From Massilia aurea (GTDB taxonomy: Bacteria > Pseudomonadota > Gammaproteobacteria > Burkholderiales > Burkholderiaceae_D): DNA of 64,000 nucleotides. The position numbers and the translations under genes were made by a program. The stretch is from assembly GCF_014200505.1 (NCBI RefSeq), contig NZ_JACHBX010000001.1, positions 1,922,001 through 1,986,000 of the forward strand. The letters run 5' to 3'. Positions within the stretch are counted from its first letter, which is position 1; every line of letters starts with the position of its first letter. Below are positions 50,364 through 59,157 of the stretch, one piece after another. The notes under the pieces were generated by a model. It worked only from the letters and a program-made list of their open reading frames with translations, did not search any database and was not told the DNA's origin.

Positions 50364-52457
50364 CTATTTCCAGGCGTTGCGGGCCCGGTCACGCACGAGC
50401 ATGCGAACACTGTCGGGCATGGGCGTGCGCAGCTCGCGCTTGTCGGCGCTCAGCCACGCGGATTCTTCAAAATGCTTGAGCATGACAGGCGTGACAAAGC
50501 GCGAACGCGTCGCATACACATGGCGGTCACCCATGGTGGATTGCTGCTTGATGAAGAAGCGGTTGGGCACAATCAGGTGCAGGTTCTCGCGAGCCCGGGT
50601 CATGGCCACATACAACAATCGCCGCTCTTCCTCGATATCGTCCTGGTTGCCAGTGGCCATGTCCGACGGTATGCAACCGTCGACCACATTAAGTACGTGC
50701 ACCGACTTCCACTCTTGCCCCTTGCTCGAGTGAATGGTTGACAGGATCACGTAATCGTCATCGAGTAGTGGCGGGCCAGCGCGGTCACTGGTTGCTTCGG
50801 GCGGGTCGAGCGTGATCTCGGCCAGGAAACTTTCGCGATTGGCATGGCCACCCGACAAGGCGACGAGCTGGTCGAGGTCAAGTGCGCGCACCTGGAAATC
50901 GTCGTGCAGGCGCTCCAGATGCGGCGCATACCAGTCGCGCGCCAGTTCCAGGTCTTGCGGCCAGCGCAGGCCAGGGGTGCGCAGGCGCGCATACAGCGCG
51001 CAGAACGCCTGCCACTCGACGCTGCAGCGGGCCGGCACCGGAAACGCGGCCAGCGTGGCGGCGACATCGCTGCTCTCGCCCACCGCGTCCAGCACACGGG
51101 TGGCAGTCGCCTGGCCGATTCCGGGAATCAGTTGCAGCACGCGGAACCCGGCCAGGCGCCCGCTTGGATTCTGGGCAAAGCGCAGCAGCGCCAGCAGATC
51201 CTTGATATGCGAGGCCTCCAGGAATTTCAGGCCGCCGAACTTGACGAACGGGACGTTGCGCCGCATGAGCTCGAGTTCGAGCGCGGCGCTGTGGCTGGCC
51301 GCCCGAAACAGTACGGCCTGCGACTTGAGGGGCACGCCTTCTTCGCGCTGCTCGAGAATGCGGCTGCAGACCCAGCGCGCCTGCTCGGCTTCATCGGGAA
51401 TCAGGACCAGCTGCGGCTTGATGGCCGACACCTTGTCGGTCCACAGCGTCTTGGCGTGGCGCTCGAGCGCAGCGCCAATCACGGCATTGGAGGCATCCAG
51501 GATCGGCTGCGTCGAGCGGTAATTGCGCTCGAGCGTGATCAGGTGAGCCGGCTGCGTGAACTGGCCGGCAAAATCGAGGATGTTGCGCACGGTGGCGCCG
51601 CGAAATCCATAGATGGACTGGGCGTCGTCGCCGACCACCATCACGCCCCTGCCGTCGGGCTTCATGCCGGTGATGACCGCGGCCTGCAGGCGGTTGGTGT
51701 CCTGGTATTCGTCGACCAGCACATGGTCGAACCAGCTGCCCAGCTCGGCGCCCAGCACCGGGTCGGCTGCCATCTCGGCCCAGAACAGCAGCAGGTCATC
51801 GTAGTCGAGCACGTTCTGCTCTTGCTTGGCGTCGACATAGGCGCCGAACAGCGTCTTGAGCTGGGCTTCCCATTCGGCGCACCACGGAAAATATGCCTGC
51901 AGCACCTGATCCAGCGGATCGCGGCTGTTGACCACCCGCGAATAGATCGACAGGCAGGTGCCTTTCATGGGGAAGCGTTTTTCGGTGCGCGAAAGGCCGA
52001 TCTCGTGGCGCACCATGCCCATCAGGTCCTCGGCGTCGCCCCGGTCGTGGATCGTGAATTGCGGATCGAGCCCGATGCGCCCGGCGAACTCGCGCAGCAG
52101 GCGCGCGCCGATGCTGTGAAAGGTGCCGGCCCAGGGCAGAGATACCGGCGCCTGCGTGCGGGCAGCCGCGCCACGGCCAAGCAGGCGGTGCAGGACACCG
52201 CTGGCGCGCTGGCTCATCTCGCCCGCGGCGCGCCGCGAAAAGGTCAGCAGCAGGATGCGCTGCGGATCGGCGCCGGCCCCGATCAGGCGCGCCACACGGT
52301 GCGCCAGGGTATTGGTCTTGCCCGAGCCCGCGCCGGCCACCACCAGCAGCGGGCGTGGTGCCTGCGAGCCGATATCGTGCTCGACCGCGGCGCGCTGCTC
52401 TGGATTCAAGCTGGCGAACGGGTCCTCAATGGCAGGCTCGGCGGTGGCGGTGGTCAT
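50364..52457 (-). CDS. UvrD/Rep-type ATP-dependent DNA helicase
   Basis: 697 residues. Superfamily 1A motifs: Walker A VVAGAGSGKTNTLA, VDEYQDTNRLQ (motif II), VVGDDAQSIYGFRGA (motif III), LERNYRSTQPIL (IV), STIHSSKGQEW (V) and YVAMTRARENL (VI). A 3'-5' DNA helicase; it is shorter in the C terminus than UvrD/PcrA and may be a paralogue with its own role. Start ATG 52457 chosen over the earlier in-frame ATG (52490) because the sequence before it is unlike the family. The IS copy B lies 140 bp upstream. Confidence 0.9.
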   Translation of the reverse strand: MTTATAEPAIEDPFASLNPEQRAAVEHDIGSQAPRPLLVVAGAGSGKTNTLAHRVARLIGAGADPQRILLLTFSRRAAGEMSQRASGVLHRLLGRGAAARTQAPVSLPWAGTFHSIGARLLREFAGRIGLDPQFTIHDRGDAEDLMGMVRHEIGLSRTEKRFPMKGTCLSIYSRVVNSRDPLDQVLQAYFPWCAEWEAQLKTLFGAYVDAKQEQNVLDYDDLLLFWAEMAADPVLGAELGSWFDHVLVDEYQDTNRLQAAVITGMKPDGRGVMVVGDDAQSIYGFRGATVRNILDFAGQFTQPAHLITLERNYRSTQPILDASNAVIGAALERHAKTLWTDKVSAIKPQLVLIPDEAEQARWVCSRILEQREEGVPLKSQAVLFRAASHSAALELELMRRNVPFVKFGGLKFLEASHIKDLLALLRFAQNPSGRLAGFRVLQLIPGIGQATATRVLDAVGESSDVAATLAAFPVPARCSVEWQAFCALYARLRTPGLRWPQDLELARDWYAPHLERLHDDFQVRALDLDQLVALSGGHANRESFLAEITLDPPEATSDRAGPPLLDDDYVILSTIHSSKGQEWKSVHVLNVVDGCIPSDMATGNQDDIEEERRLLYVAMTRARENLHLIVPNRFFIKQQSTMGDRHVYATRSRFVTPVMLKHFEESAWLSADKRELRTPMPDSVRMLVRDRARNAWK

Positions 52458-52597
52458 GGTGTGGCGGACGGAGAAAGCGATACTGTACATTTATCCAGTA
52501 CCAAACCACAAGCGCTAAATCGCGTTGCCGCAGGCACGGCCCGCACGCGATCGCGGGCATACGTTGGAGGGCCAGCGCCGGGCCACGGAAAAATAAA

Positions 52598-53666
52598 GGC
52601 GCAGTCAGCGTTAAATAGAGACTAGCTTTGAACCGACGAGCAGTCCGGTGGTCCAACCCCTGTCCCCAGCGTCAGGAGTCGATCATGAAAGCGCCACGTT
52701 TCAAGGGCTGGTTCGCAAAACTGCCTTCGCTGAACCACCCCCAGCGCCGGCAAGTGCTCGATGCCCTGCATCCTGCAGCCGGGCTCGATCAGGTGGTCGC
52801 ACTCATCAGTGAGGCCAGAGCGCCAGGCCGCTGCTGTCCCAGATGCGGCAACGAGCGCTGCTACCGCCATGGCTTCGCCAATGATTTGCAGCGCTACCGC
52901 TGCTGTGCCTGTGGCCGCACCTTTAACGATTTGACCGGTACGCCATTGGCGCGGCTGAGGCTCAAGGCCAAATGGCTCGCGTATTCGCAGGTGCTGCTCG
53001 ATTCACTCCCCGTGCGCAAGGCGGCAGATCGGGTCGGGGTACACCGCAACACGGCCTTTCGATGGCGCCACCGCTTCCTGCATTGGGTCAAGCTCGACCG
53101 ACCCGGGGCACTCAGTGGCATCGTCGAAGCCGACGAAACATTTTTGCTCGAATCACAAAAAGGTTCGCGTACACTCGATCGGCCACCGCGCCATCGCGGC
53201 GGCCATGCTGCCAAACGTGGCATTTCCAGCGAACTCGATTGCATCCTGATCGCGCGCGACCGCGAGGGGCGCACGGTCGATGCGGTCACTGGCCGGGGCG
53301 CGCTCACTGCTGCGCAACTCGAGCGTGACTTGCTGCCCAATCTCAACAGACAGGCCTTGCTGGTCAGTGACGGCCATCCCGCCTATCGCGCCTTTGCACG
53401 CAAACACAGGATCGCGCACGAGGCGGTCAACCTGCGCGCCAGGGTGCGCGTGAGGCGTCTGGGCAGCCTTGCCATCCACGTGCAAAACGTGAATGCCTAC
53501 CATCAACGCTTCAAGGCTTGGCTACACGGCTTTCGTGGCGTGGCGTCGCGCTACCTGCCCAATTACCTGGGCTGGCGCTGGGCGCTGGACGGTGAACGGG
53601 TTACGTCGCCGGAACAATTGCTTCGCAGCGCTATCAGCGTCATCAATAGATAACGCTGACTGCGCC
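52598..53666 (+). mobile_element. IS1595-family insertion sequence, copy B
   Basis: 1069 bp. Perfect 16 bp inverted ends GGCGCAGTCAGCGTTA and a perfect 8 bp target duplication AAAATAAA on both sides (52590-52597 and 53667-53674). Same length as copy A (27118-28186) but in the opposite direction. It separates the helicase gene from the second DnaA-box repeat. Confidence 0.95.
52685..53653 (+). CDS. IS1595-family transposase (copy B)
   Basis: 322 residues, intact. Same domain layout as copy A: zinc ribbon with CCPRCGNERCYRHG and CCACGRTF, helix-turn-helix, catalytic Asp in GIVEADETF and SDGHPAY, and HVQNVNAYHQRFKAW. The ATG follows GGAGTCGATC. About 93 % identical to copy A by hand count, so the copies were not made by one very recent event. 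Confidence 0.93.
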   Translation: MKAPRFKGWFAKLPSLNHPQRRQVLDALHPAAGLDQVVALISEARAPGRCCPRCGNERCYRHGFANDLQRYRCCACGRTFNDLTGTPLARLRLKAKWLAYSQVLLDSLPVRKAADRVGVHRNTAFRWRHRFLHWVKLDRPGALSGIVEADETFLLESQKGSRTLDRPPRHRGGHAAKRGISSELDCILIARDREGRTVDAVTGRGALTAAQLERDLLPNLNRQALLVSDGHPAYRAFARKHRIAHEAVNLRARVRVRRLGSLAIHVQNVNAYHQRFKAWLHGFRGVASRYLPNYLGWRWALDGERVTSPEQLLRSAISVINR

Positions 53667-53684
53667 AAAATAAAACCGTTCTGG

Positions 53685-53790
53685 ATATCCACAAAGTCTG
53701 TGAATAACTATGTGGAAAAGCGGGGGCTTGACACGCTGGACGTGGCCTGCGGGGCGGCTTTCAACAAGTTGCCTATTGGGGAGGCATCGA
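53685..53790. repeat. DnaA-box-containing repeat, copy 2
   Basis: ATATCCACA (53685) and TGTGAATAA (53699, the inverted TTATTCACA, which fits TTATNCACA) are followed by CTATGTGGAAAAGCG, GCTTGACACG and TTTCAACAAGTTGCC, the same order as copy 1. It starts 10 bp after the IS copy B target duplication. No gene is seen between 53675 and 53861. Confidence 0.6.
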
Positions 53791-53861
53791 CGGTGACAAC
53801 TGCAGATTTGTCCCAAACAAAGCGGCCCGCACCCTTGACAGCGCCCGCGCCGCTGTGCGGA

Positions 53862-54080
53862 TTACGCCAGTGCGCGGCGCCGCTCGGGCTCGAGCAAAAC
53901 ACGTTCGATAACCTTTGGCCGTACGCCGTTGGACTTCAGGTATTCGACCGCCGGCACGACGCCGAGTTCACTCAGGGTCGCAATACCGCGGGTGACGACA
54001 TCGCGCTGGTCGGCATTGGATCGCAACTCGGACACGCTGGCAACGCGTGGAAGGATGTCTTGCGCGTGCAGTGGTTTCAT
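53862..54080 (-). CDS. Small hypothetical protein
   Basis: 72 residues, predicted helical: MKPLHAQDILPRVASVSEL, then VTRGIATLSELGVVPAVEYL and RPKVIERVLLEPERRRA. GGAGCTCAGCG precedes the ATG. Codon use is typical of the host. No family is recognised, but the regular pattern of charged and hydrophobic positions supports a real gene. Divergent from the chromate transporter genes. Confidence 0.6.
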   Translation of the reverse strand: MKPLHAQDILPRVASVSELRSNADQRDVVTRGIATLSELGVVPAVEYLKSNGVRPKVIERVLLEPERRRALA

Positions 54081-54220
54081 CGCTGAGCTCCGGTAATGGT
54101 GGATGTGTCATGCACCACGATTATTGGCGAAGTAAATCCAAAGTCAATGGCAAACGTGTATCAGTCCGTGAATACATGTCATGCCGAGCGCGAGCAAGGC
54201 GCAACGGCGATAATAACGGG

Positions 54221-54829
54221 ATGAGCCAATCGCCCCTCCTCTCCCCAAACGCGCCGCCGGGCGACACCGCAGTAGACCACCCGGTGCCCACCTCATGCAC
54301 CGACCTGTTCGTCTCGTTCACGCTGATCGCCCTGCAGGGCTTCGGCGGTGTGCTGGCCGTGATCCAGCGCGAAATGGTCGAGCGCAAACGCTGGTTGAGC
54401 AATGAAGAATTCATCGAAGAATGGTCGGTCGCGCAAATCCTGCCAGGGCCGAACGTGTGCAACCTGGCGCTGATGATCGGCCAGCGCCATTTCGGCCTGG
54501 CCGGCGCGATGAGCGCACTGGCCGGCTTGCTGGCGGCGCCGCTGGTCGTGGTGCTGGCGCTGGCCCTGGTGTATGCGCGCTTCGCCGACGTGCCGCAGGT
54601 CCAGGGGGCGCTGCGCGGCATGGCGGCCGTCGCCGCAGGCCTGGTGGCGGCCACCGGCCTGAAGATGTCGGCCGCGCTGGGCAAGAACGTGCTGCCTCTC
54701 ATCGTCTGCGTACTCATCGCCGCCGTTGCCTTCGTGCTGCTGGCCTGGGTGCGGGTGCCGCTGGCGACCGTCGTGCTGGGACTCGGCGGCCTGGGCTGCG
54801 TACTGGCCTGGCGCAGGCTCACTCCATGA
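54221..54829 (+). CDS. Chromate transporter, N-terminal half protein
   Basis: 202 residues of the CHR family in its short, two-gene form. The N-terminal signature FTLIALQGFGGVLAVIQREMVE and the EEFIEEWSVAQILPGPNVCNLALMIG segment are conserved, followed by about five to six membrane helices. Two such proteins together carry out chromate efflux. Its stop overlaps the start of the second half (ATGA, 54826-54829). Confidence 0.88.
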   Translation: MSQSPLLSPNAPPGDTAVDHPVPTSCTDLFVSFTLIALQGFGGVLAVIQREMVERKRWLSNEEFIEEWSVAQILPGPNVCNLALMIGQRHFGLAGAMSALAGLLAAPLVVVLALALVYARFADVPQVQGALRGMAAVAAGLVAATGLKMSAALGKNVLPLIVCVLIAAVAFVLLAWVRVPLATVVLGLGGLGCVLAWRRLTP

Positions 54830-55407
54830 GCGCGCCGCAACTCGTCTTTACCTGGCACGACTGGATCAGCCTGTTCACGCACTTTCTGGGGCTGTCGCTG
54901 ATGTCGCTTGGCGGTGCGATCTCGACCACGTCCGAAATGCAGCGCTACCTGGTCGAGCGCCAGGGCTGGCTGACACCGGCGCAGTTCGGCGACTCGGTGG
55001 CGCTGGCGCAATCGTCGCCCGGACCGAATGTGCTGTTCGTGGCGCTGCTGGGCTGGAATGTCGGCCTGAACAATGGCAGCACAATGGCCGCGCTCTGCGG
55101 CGTGGTGATCGCCATGATCGGCATCATGCTGCCGTCGACCGTGTTTACGTATCAGGTGGCGCAGTGGGCGCATCGCAACCGCGGACGGCGGGCCGTGCGC
55201 GCCTTCAAGCAGGGCATGGCCCCGCTCGTCATTGCGATGCTGCTGTCGACCGCCTGGCTGCTGGCCTCGGGCGGCGCCACCGGTTTGGACCACTGGCCGC
55301 TGTGGCTTCTGTCGGCGGTGAGCTGTATCGTCATCTGGCGCACCCGCCTGCACTTGCTGTGGATGCTGGCGGCCGGCGCCGTGCTCGGCGCGCTTGGACT
55401 GCTGTAG
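54826..55407 (+). CDS. Chromate transporter, C-terminal half protein
   Basis: 193 residues, the partner of the preceding gene. It shows the same duplicated signature: FTHFLGLSLMSLGGAIST, LTPAQFGDSVALAQSSPGPNVLFVALLGW. Six membrane helices are predicted. Its TAG stop is the first triplet of a 22 bp tandem repeat. Confidence 0.88.
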   Translation: MSAPQLVFTWHDWISLFTHFLGLSLMSLGGAISTTSEMQRYLVERQGWLTPAQFGDSVALAQSSPGPNVLFVALLGWNVGLNNGSTMAALCGVVIAMIGIMLPSTVFTYQVAQWAHRNRGRRAVRAFKQGMAPLVIAMLLSTAWLLASGGATGLDHWPLWLLSAVSCIVIWRTRLHLLWMLAAGAVLGALGLL

Positions 55408-55459
55408 TTGGCACGCGGTTGGCATGTAGTTGGCACGCGGTTGGCATGTAGTTGGCATG
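55405..55459. repeat. 22 bp tandem repeat (2.5 units) at the chromate transporter stop
   Basis: The unit starts TAGTTGGCACGCGG and ends TTGGCATG; units are 55405-55426, 55427-55448 and a partial 55449-55459. It begins at the stop codon of the second chromate gene. Confidence 0.9.
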
Positions 55460-55505
55460 CCGTCGCAGGACGCGGCATACTGGCCGCATCTTTCACTGCC
55501 CCCCT

Positions 55506-56354
55506 ATGACGATGTCCGAACTCCTGAACCAACATGCCTGCTTCGGCGGCGAGCAGCGTTTCTATCAGCACGATTCCAGCGCCATCGGCTTGCCGATGAA
55601 GTTTTCGGTGTACCTGCCGCCCGAGGCCAGCGGCAAGAAGCTGCCAGTGCTGTTCTACCTGGCCGGCCTGACCTGTACCGAAGAAACGTTCATGACCAAG
55701 GCCGGCGCCCAGCGCGTGGCGAGCGAACTGGGCATCATCCTGGTGGCGCCCGACACCAGCCCGCGTGGCGCCAACGTGCCGGGCGAAACCGACAGCTGGG
55801 ACTTCGGCGCCGGCGCCGGCTTCTACCTCGACGCCACCGAAGCGCCATGGTCGACCCATTACCGCATGCACAGCTACCTGCTGGAACTGCACGCGCTGGT
55901 GCTCGATCTGCTGCCGGCCGATCCGGCGCGCGTGGGTATCTTCGGCCATTCGATGGGCGGCCACGGCGCGCTTGTCATGGCGCTGCGCCACCCTGAGCTG
56001 TTCCGCTCGGTATCGGCGTTTGCGCCAATCGCCGCGCCAAGCCGCTGCCCATGGGGCGTCAAAGCCTTTGGCGGCTACCTGGGCCCGGATGAAAGCACCT
56101 GGCAACAATATGACGCCAGCGCGCTGATGGCAAAGCAAGAGACGGCGCCCTTCCCGGACGGCATCCTGATTGACCAGGGCCTGGGCGACAAGTTCCTGCC
56201 CGAGCAGTTGCGCCCGGAAGCCTTCGAAGGCGCCTGCGCCCGCATCGGCCAGCCGCTCACGCTGCGCCGCCAGCCTGGCTATGACCATGGCTACTACTTC
56301 ATCTCGACGTTCGTCGAAGACCACCTGCGTTTCCACTCACGTCAGCTCGGCTGA
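55506..56354 (+). CDS. S-formylglutathione hydrolase
   Basis: 282 residues, esterase D family. The nucleophile is in FGHSMGGHGAL (Ser about 149), the acid and His in LIDQGLGDKF and GYDHGYYF, and LAGLTCTEETF and APDTSPRG are typical. It hydrolyses S-formylglutathione to formate and glutathione in formaldehyde detoxification. The usual partner, glutathione-dependent formaldehyde dehydrogenase, is not adjacent. Start ATG 55506 (a second ATG at 55512 is possible). Confidence 0.92.
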   Translation: MTMSELLNQHACFGGEQRFYQHDSSAIGLPMKFSVYLPPEASGKKLPVLFYLAGLTCTEETFMTKAGAQRVASELGIILVAPDTSPRGANVPGETDSWDFGAGAGFYLDATEAPWSTHYRMHSYLLELHALVLDLLPADPARVGIFGHSMGGHGALVMALRHPELFRSVSAFAPIAAPSRCPWGVKAFGGYLGPDESTWQQYDASALMAKQETAPFPDGILIDQGLGDKFLPEQLRPEAFEGACARIGQPLTLRRQPGYDHGYYFISTFVEDHLRFHSRQLG

Positions 56355-56360
56355 TTCTGG

Positions 56361-56389
56361 GCGGCTTCAGCCAGGCTGAAGCCGCTTTT
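56361..56389 (+). terminator. Terminator of the S-formylglutathione hydrolase gene
   Basis: GCGGCTTCAGC and GCTGAAGCCGC form a perfect 11 bp stem around CAG, then TTTT. The 270 bp after it hold no gene and lead to the chemoreceptor promoter. Confidence 0.88.
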
Positions 56390-56656
56390 CCGTACGCTCC
56401 CCTCCCTGCTCTCCCGCCTCCCTGTTGTCGATGACGTCCGCTTGCGACCTGTCCGCAATGATTGCTGTCTGATAACTGCAACAAAAACAGTCATTCTTTA
56501 GATCATCTTAAGGGAAGTGACAATCGTCGTAGTCACAAAGTTTCCATGGAGATACAATAGTTTCTCAAAATTCCCACCTGCATCCCTTTCGTTCGTGCCT
56601 GGCTCACCAGGATGCATATCCCCACTCCACGTTCGTAGAACACGTCCAATAAAAAG

Positions 56657-58261
56657 ATGAAACTCAGCTTCCGCACCAAACTCTACCTGCCACTCGTTCT
56701 CAGCTGGTTGTGCCTGTCAGTGATTGCGATTCTCCATGTCTATGAAAGCAACACCCAGCGTCTCGAGGAACGCAAGATCGCGCTGAAATTCGCGACCGAT
56801 GTCGGCATGTCCACCGTCAAGGAATACGCGGAACTGGCGTCATCTGGCGCGATGAGCGTCGCCGACGCACAGCAGCAAGCCCTCAAGCGTCTGAAGTCCA
56901 TGCGTTACGGGAAGGATGGCTATTACACGGTCGTGGATTCAGCCCCGAAAATGCTGATGCACCCGGTCAAGGCTGAGCTGATCGGCAAGGACCTCAGCGA
57001 CTTCAAGGATTCCAACGGCACTTACTTGTACCGTGACGTGGCAGCCATTGCCAAAACCAGCGGAGAAGGCTGGGTTGAATACGTCTGGCCCAAGCCAGGC
57101 AACCCGGACCAGCAGCAGGTGTTCCCGAAAGGCGCCTATGTGCTTACCTACAAGCCGTGGGACTGGACCTTCATGACGGGTCTCTACATGGATGACCTGC
57201 ATGACGCGTTTGTTGGGGACCTGTGGCGCGCCGTCGCTTTTCTCGCGATTTGCGGCGTGGTCCTGAGCACGATCGTGTTGCTGGTACTGCGGAATATCAC
57301 AAGCTCGATCCGCCAGGCGGTCAGTGCAGCGGACGCCGTGGCCGGCGGCGACCTGACCCATCACATCACGATCGAAGGCAAGGACGAGATCGCGCAACTG
57401 ATGTCGTCGCTCGACAGAATGCAGCAAGGCCTTGCCAACGTCGTGAGCGAAGTACGCCAGGGCACGGACGCCATCGCCGCCGCTTCATCGCAGATCGCGC
57501 AAGGCAATATGGATCTGTCGGCGCGTACCGAACAGCAGGTCGCTTCGCTCGACAAGACCACCGCGTCGATGGAAACGCTGGCCGGCACGGTACGCGAGAA
57601 CGGCGAGTATGCGCGCCAGGCCAACACGCTGGCACTGTCGGCGTCCGATGTGGCGACGCACGGCGGCACGATCGTTTCTCAAGTGGTCACGACGATGGCG
57701 TCGATCAATGCCTCATCGACCAAGATCGTCGACATCATCAGCGTGATCGATGGCATCGCCTTCCAGACCAATATCCTGGCACTGAACGCGGCGGTCGAAG
57801 CAGCGCGGGCGGGTGAACAAGGTCGCGGCTTTGCTGTCGTGGCCGCTGAAGTGCGCAACCTGGCCCAGCGCTCGGCGGCAGCGGCGAGGGACGTCAAGAC
57901 ACTCATCGGCGATTCGGTTGCCAAGGTCGAGGCAGGCAGCAAACTGGTGGGCGAAGCGGGCAGTACCATGGATGACATCGTCGCGAGCGTCAAGCGCGTG
58001 ACGGATATCATCGGGGAAATCGCGGATGCCGGGCAAGCGCAGCAGGCGGAGCTGAAGCAGATCAACGACACCATTCTCGACATGGACAGCACGATGCAGC
58101 AGAACGCAGCACTGGTCGAAGAAGCGGCATCGGCATCCGCGTCGCTGCACACGCAGGCACACAACCTGACCGGTGCCGTCAGCCTGTTCAAGCTGACGGC
58201 AGGCCAGCTTCACCCGGGCACGGCGCCCCGCCTTGCACTGACGTCACGCGCCGGTTACTGA
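56657..58261 (+). CDS. Methyl-accepting chemotaxis protein with Cache domain
   Basis: 534 residues. Membrane helix (about 9-30), a periplasmic single-Cache domain (about 40-185; [32 protein letters not shown]), second helix (about 192-213), HAMP (about 214-265) and a signalling domain with the hairpin tip [20 protein letters not shown]. The methylation helices contain Gln/Glu pairs. Cache domains of this kind bind small organic acids or amino acids. It is a single gene without neighbouring che genes. Confidence 0.93.
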   Translation: MKLSFRTKLYLPLVLSWLCLSVIAILHVYESNTQRLEERKIALKFATDVGMSTVKEYAELASSGAMSVADAQQQALKRLKSMRYGKDGYYTVVDSAPKMLMHPVKAELIGKDLSDFKDSNGTYLYRDVAAIAKTSGEGWVEYVWPKPGNPDQQQVFPKGAYVLTYKPWDWTFMTGLYMDDLHDAFVGDLWRAVAFLAICGVVLSTIVLLVLRNITSSIRQAVSAADAVAGGDLTHHITIEGKDEIAQLMSSLDRMQQGLANVVSEVRQGTDAIAAASSQIAQGNMDLSARTEQQVASLDKTTASMETLAGTVRENGEYARQANTLALSASDVATHGGTIVSQVVTTMASINASSTKIVDIISVIDGIAFQTNILALNAAVEAARAGEQGRGFAVVAAEVRNLAQRSAAAARDVKTLIGDSVAKVEAGSKLVGEAGSTMDDIVASVKRVTDIIGEIADAGQAQQAELKQINDTILDMDSTMQQNAALVEEAASASASLHTQAHNLTGAVSLFKLTAGQLHPGTAPRLALTSRAGY

Positions 58262-58289
58262 TCTTCCGCCGTCCCGGCCTGATGCGGGA

Positions 58290-58631
58290 TTAAAAGGTGC
58301 TACTGGCTGCGCCGTGGGCGGGATCGACATCGATTCCGCCGTGGTGTTCCAGGATGGCGGCAGCCCGTTCGAGCTGGAAGGCTTCTGCCACGCTCACCGT
58401 CATCATGCACAGATCGCCGCGAACAGCGGGCTTGAACACATCTTCATAATCGGTGCCGCCTTTGACAGCGGGCGAGTCGCCCACATAGAAATTGCTTTCG
58501 GCAGGGCCGGCTTCGTCGGTCGTGACATTGACATTGATGCCCTCGCCATCGAAGCCCTCGGCCAGCAAGCCATTGCGGGCCGCCTCGGCCGCTTCGAAAT
58601 TAGGCAGCATGCGAACGATATGGTGATTCAT
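58290..58631 (-). CDS. Small conserved-type protein with duplicated sensor-like fold
   Basis: 113 residues: HHIVRMLPNFEAAEAARNGL at the N terminus and DLCMMTVSVAEAFQLERAAAIL later, similar to stress-protein N-terminal modules that pair a strand with an Ala-rich helix. No enzyme motif is seen. AGGAGAG is 6 bp before the ATG. Probably cytoplasmic. It is convergent with the chemoreceptor gene and divergent from the 59158 gene. Confidence 0.65.
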   Translation of the reverse strand: MNHHIVRMLPNFEAAEAARNGLLAEGFDGEGINVNVTTDEAGPAESNFYVGDSPAVKGGTDYEDVFKPAVRGDLCMMTVSVAEAFQLERAAAILEHHGGIDVDPAHGAASSTF

Positions 58632-59157
58632 GATCTCTCCTTGTTTCATTGGCAACCACCGTACCAGAATCTGGTGGTGCGCGGCGCAGGCCACTGACAG
58701 TGGGTGACACGCTTGTCGCCAAGCTGAATCCAAGTCAATTGCCACGCGGCAAACGAACGCCGGGAACGCGAAACCGTGGTGTATGCTGAATGCAATGCAC
58801 GCAGATACCTGCGCGGCTTCATCAAACCGACGGCGTCGCAGGCGCGCTCGCATCGGTGAAGCTCGAGAACGGCGTACTGCTACTGATCCTGCAAAAAGCA
58901 GGGTAACAAAGCACGTCGTCTGACCATTTACTGCGCAACGGGCCCTGCCCGAATCGGGTGATGGTTCGCCGGAACGCACTGCAACGCATGACTGCGAAGC
59001 GGTGCGTTTTTTTATGCGTGCAAGTGACGCTGCAAGGCGACGCTGCAAAGCACGATGAATCGTCAGTAACAGACCAGTGCTGGACCGACTATGCCGCGGC
59101 ACCGCCCAGGCGACAAGGTCCAGCACGACACAGTACAACTAACCGAGAGGAGTCGAC
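58632..59157. other. Intergenic region with possible small RNA
   Basis: 526 bp with no supported gene. It contains a hairpin-rich stretch ending in a terminator (58973-59013, listed separately) which could be the end of a small RNA, and the promoter of the LEA-like/SRPBCC gene. Confidence 0.4.
58888..59013 (+). ncRNA. Candidate small RNA ending in a terminator
   Basis: A small hairpin CCTGC-AAAAA-GCAGG near the left end and a terminal hairpin AACGCACTGC/GCGGTGCGTT followed by seven T (59007-59013). No coding gene ends here, so the terminator needs another transcript to explain it. The 5' end is not determined. Confidence 0.3.

Noticed and set aside
50152..50733. A 193-codon plus-strand frame beginning in the DnaA-box repeat
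   Set aside because: It runs antisense into the helicase end. Peptide similarity with the frame at 53690 comes from the shared DNA repeat, not from a conserved protein.
27118..53666. Composite transposon formed by the two IS1595 copies
   Set aside because: Each copy has its own perfect and different 8 bp duplication, so the two inserted separately; the enclosed genes are ordinary core genes.
55405..55459. CRISPR-like repeats
   Set aside because: The units are directly adjacent with no spacers and no cas genes are seen; it is a plain tandem repeat.
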